From NCBI GenBank assembly GCA_002699325.1, contig PABS01000080.1:1-5954 (forward strand): a DNA stretch of 5,954 nt. Reading direction: 5' to 3'. Positions 4,964-5,954 of the stretch are shown in pieces. The position numbers were made by a program, and so were the translations under genes. The notes beneath the pieces were generated by a model that saw only the letters and a list, made by a program, of their open reading frames with translations, was not told the origin of the DNA and ran no database searches. Every line of letters starts with the position of its first letter. Positions within the stretch are counted from its first letter, which is position 1. The stretch is from Ponticaulis sp. (GTDB taxonomy: Bacteria; Pseudomonadota; Alphaproteobacteria; Caulobacterales; Hyphomonadaceae).

Positions 4964-5954
4964 AGAATACCGGTGGATTGCGGTTGAACCAGGGTTTTGC
5001 AATTTCGAGCTGACCTGCGAGCGCGTAAAGCAGCGCTTCCTGGCCATGGCGTGCACCGAACATCATGCCTAAAGGCAGGTCATCATCCGTCCAGTGAAGC
5101 GGCACCGACATTGCCGGGCAACCTGTCATGTTGAAGACGGCTGTGTGCGGCGCAAAACTCGTCACTGCTTCCTGATAGGCCATTTTGTCTTCAGGTGTGA
5201 GGCTAAGCACACCCAGCTCTACCGGCGCGCGGGACAGTGTTGGCATCAGGCAGACATCAAAGCTGTTTTCATCCATCCACCGCTCAAAACGAATGGCCGC
5301 GTCCTGGCAAGTAAGGTCGGAACGGACAAGTGTATCCATCGGGATTGTGCGGCCAAGCCGGGCCATATCATAGGTAACCGGCTCGAGATCATCCTCTTGC
5401 AGCTTCCGGTCCAGAGCCGCGGCGCGTGTATCGACAATATTGGCGATATTGGCGGCGATGATCATGACCAGCGCCTTGCCGAGCGCCGTTCCATCCAGAT
5501 CAGGGCCTGATGCTTCAACGGTATGGCCGAGCTCTTCAAGAAGACGAGCAGTCTCATCGAGGCCTTTCTGCGCATCCGCATCCGGCTGAGTGCCATTGGG
5601 CGCAATTTGCCAGAGGCCAATGCGCAGCGGCTTCGGCGCTGTCTGGACGGCTGAGAGAAAGCTCGTTTCAGGCGGAGACGTGAGATAGCGCGATCCGGTT
5701 TCACGGCCGTGGGTCAGGTCCATCAGCACGGCGTTGTCTCGCACGCTCCGGGACAGAGCGTGAACCGTAGACAGACCATTCCAGGCTTCAGTGACCATGG
5801 GCCCCAGCGGAATCCGTCCGCGGGAGGGCTTCATGCCGAACAGGCCCGTACAGGCGGCTGGAATGCGGATGGAGCCGCCACCGTCGCTCGCCTGTGCAAG
5901 GGGCAATACCCCGCTTGCGACGGCAGCGGAGGCGCCGCCAGACGAGCCGCCAGA
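4956..5954 (-). CDS. Amidase-signature family hydrolase (partial, N-terminus outside window)
   Basis: The visible 332 residues are the C-terminal two thirds or so of an amidase; full members are about 450-500 residues, so around 130-150 are missing beyond the right edge. The frame is open through 5954 and begins with GGSSGG, which supplies the cis-serine of the Ser-cisSer-Lys triad. The nucleophile is Ser28 of the fragment in ASDGGGSIRIPAA (22-34). The catalytic lysine lies outside. GLFGMKPSRGRIPLGP follows, a form common in the branch that includes 6-aminohexanoate cyclic dimer hydrolase (NylA)-like amidases. Further family marks are FDVCLMPTLSRAPVELG, FNMTGCPAMSVPL and PLGMMFGARHGQE...LLYALAGQLEIAKPW near the end. 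It should hydrolyse a carboxamide in the cytoplasm; the substrate is unknown. A TTG at 5906 lies inside the signature and is not a real start. It is followed by the GFA-like gene with an 8-bp overlap. Confidence 0.94.
   Translation of the reverse strand, partial: SGGSSGGASAAVASGVLPLAQASDGGGSIRIPAACTGLFGMKPSRGRIPLGPMVTEAWNGLSTVHALSRSVRDNAVLMDLTHGRETGSRYLTSPPETSFLSAVQTAPKPLRIGLWQIAPNGTQPDADAQKGLDETARLLEELGHTVEASGPDLDGTALGKALVMIIAANIANIVDTRAAALDRKLQEDDLEPVTYDMARLGRTIPMDTLVRSDLTCQDAAIRFERWMDENSFDVCLMPTLSRAPVELGVLSLTPEDKMAYQEAVTSFAPHTAVFNMTGCPAMSVPLHWTDDDLPLGMMFGARHGQEALLYALAGQLEIAKPWFNRNPPVFYE

Noticed and set aside
4505..4987. A 160-codon plus-strand open frame opposite the GFA-like gene
   Set aside because: The minus-strand frame carries all seven zinc cysteines; this one has no family match and overlaps the end of the protease gene.
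4964..5056. An N-terminal extension of the GFA-like protein to 5056
   Set aside because: It would overlap the amidase by about 100 bases and adds residues outside the conserved domain, which begins right after the ATG at 4963.

Overview
The window (about 6 kb, roughly 55-57% GC by eye) looks like chromosomal DNA of an alphaproteobacterium, plausibly of the Hyphomonadaceae/Rhodobacterales type. The main reasons are a C-terminal helix-hairpin-helix domain of the kind found at the ends of several proteins in that group, an OmpA-like protein with BON-like repeats, and GANTC sites in a divergent promoter region. The assignment is inferred from protein style, not from a marker gene. I see no mobile element, CRISPR array, tRNA or rRNA.

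Layout. Positions 1-689 (minus) carry the first three quarters or so of a SpoU/TrmH-family RNA 2'-O-ribose methyltransferase, cut by the window edge. A 94-bp divergent intergenic region (690-783) follows. A compact plus-strand operon then runs from 784 to 4554. It holds an inner-membrane-anchored periplasmic protein with BON-like repeats and a degenerate OmpA-like domain (784-2247), a membrane-anchored coiled-coil protein with four W-x-x-R-Y-L repeats and a C-terminal HHH domain (2240-3778, overlapping by 8 bp), and a CPBP/CAAX-type intramembrane protease (3796-4554, probable TTG start). Its stop lies 4 bp from the stop of a convergent minus-strand pair: a GFA/CENP-V-like zinc protein (4559-4963) and an amidase-signature hydrolase (4956-5954, N-terminus outside the window), again overlapping by 8 bp.

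How the genes may work together. The methyltransferase and the amidase/GFA pair look like ordinary housekeeping or catabolic genes. The three-gene plus-strand operon is the interesting part. By the positive-inside rule its first product should face the periplasm and its second the cytoplasm, and their start and stop codons overlap, so they could form a matched pair across the inner membrane with a membrane protease encoded next to them. The OmpA-like domain has lost the aspartate that normally contacts peptidoglycan, and the partner carries an unusual repeated motif embedded in coiled coil. This is the best candidate in the window for an undescribed system, but its function is not shown by the sequence.
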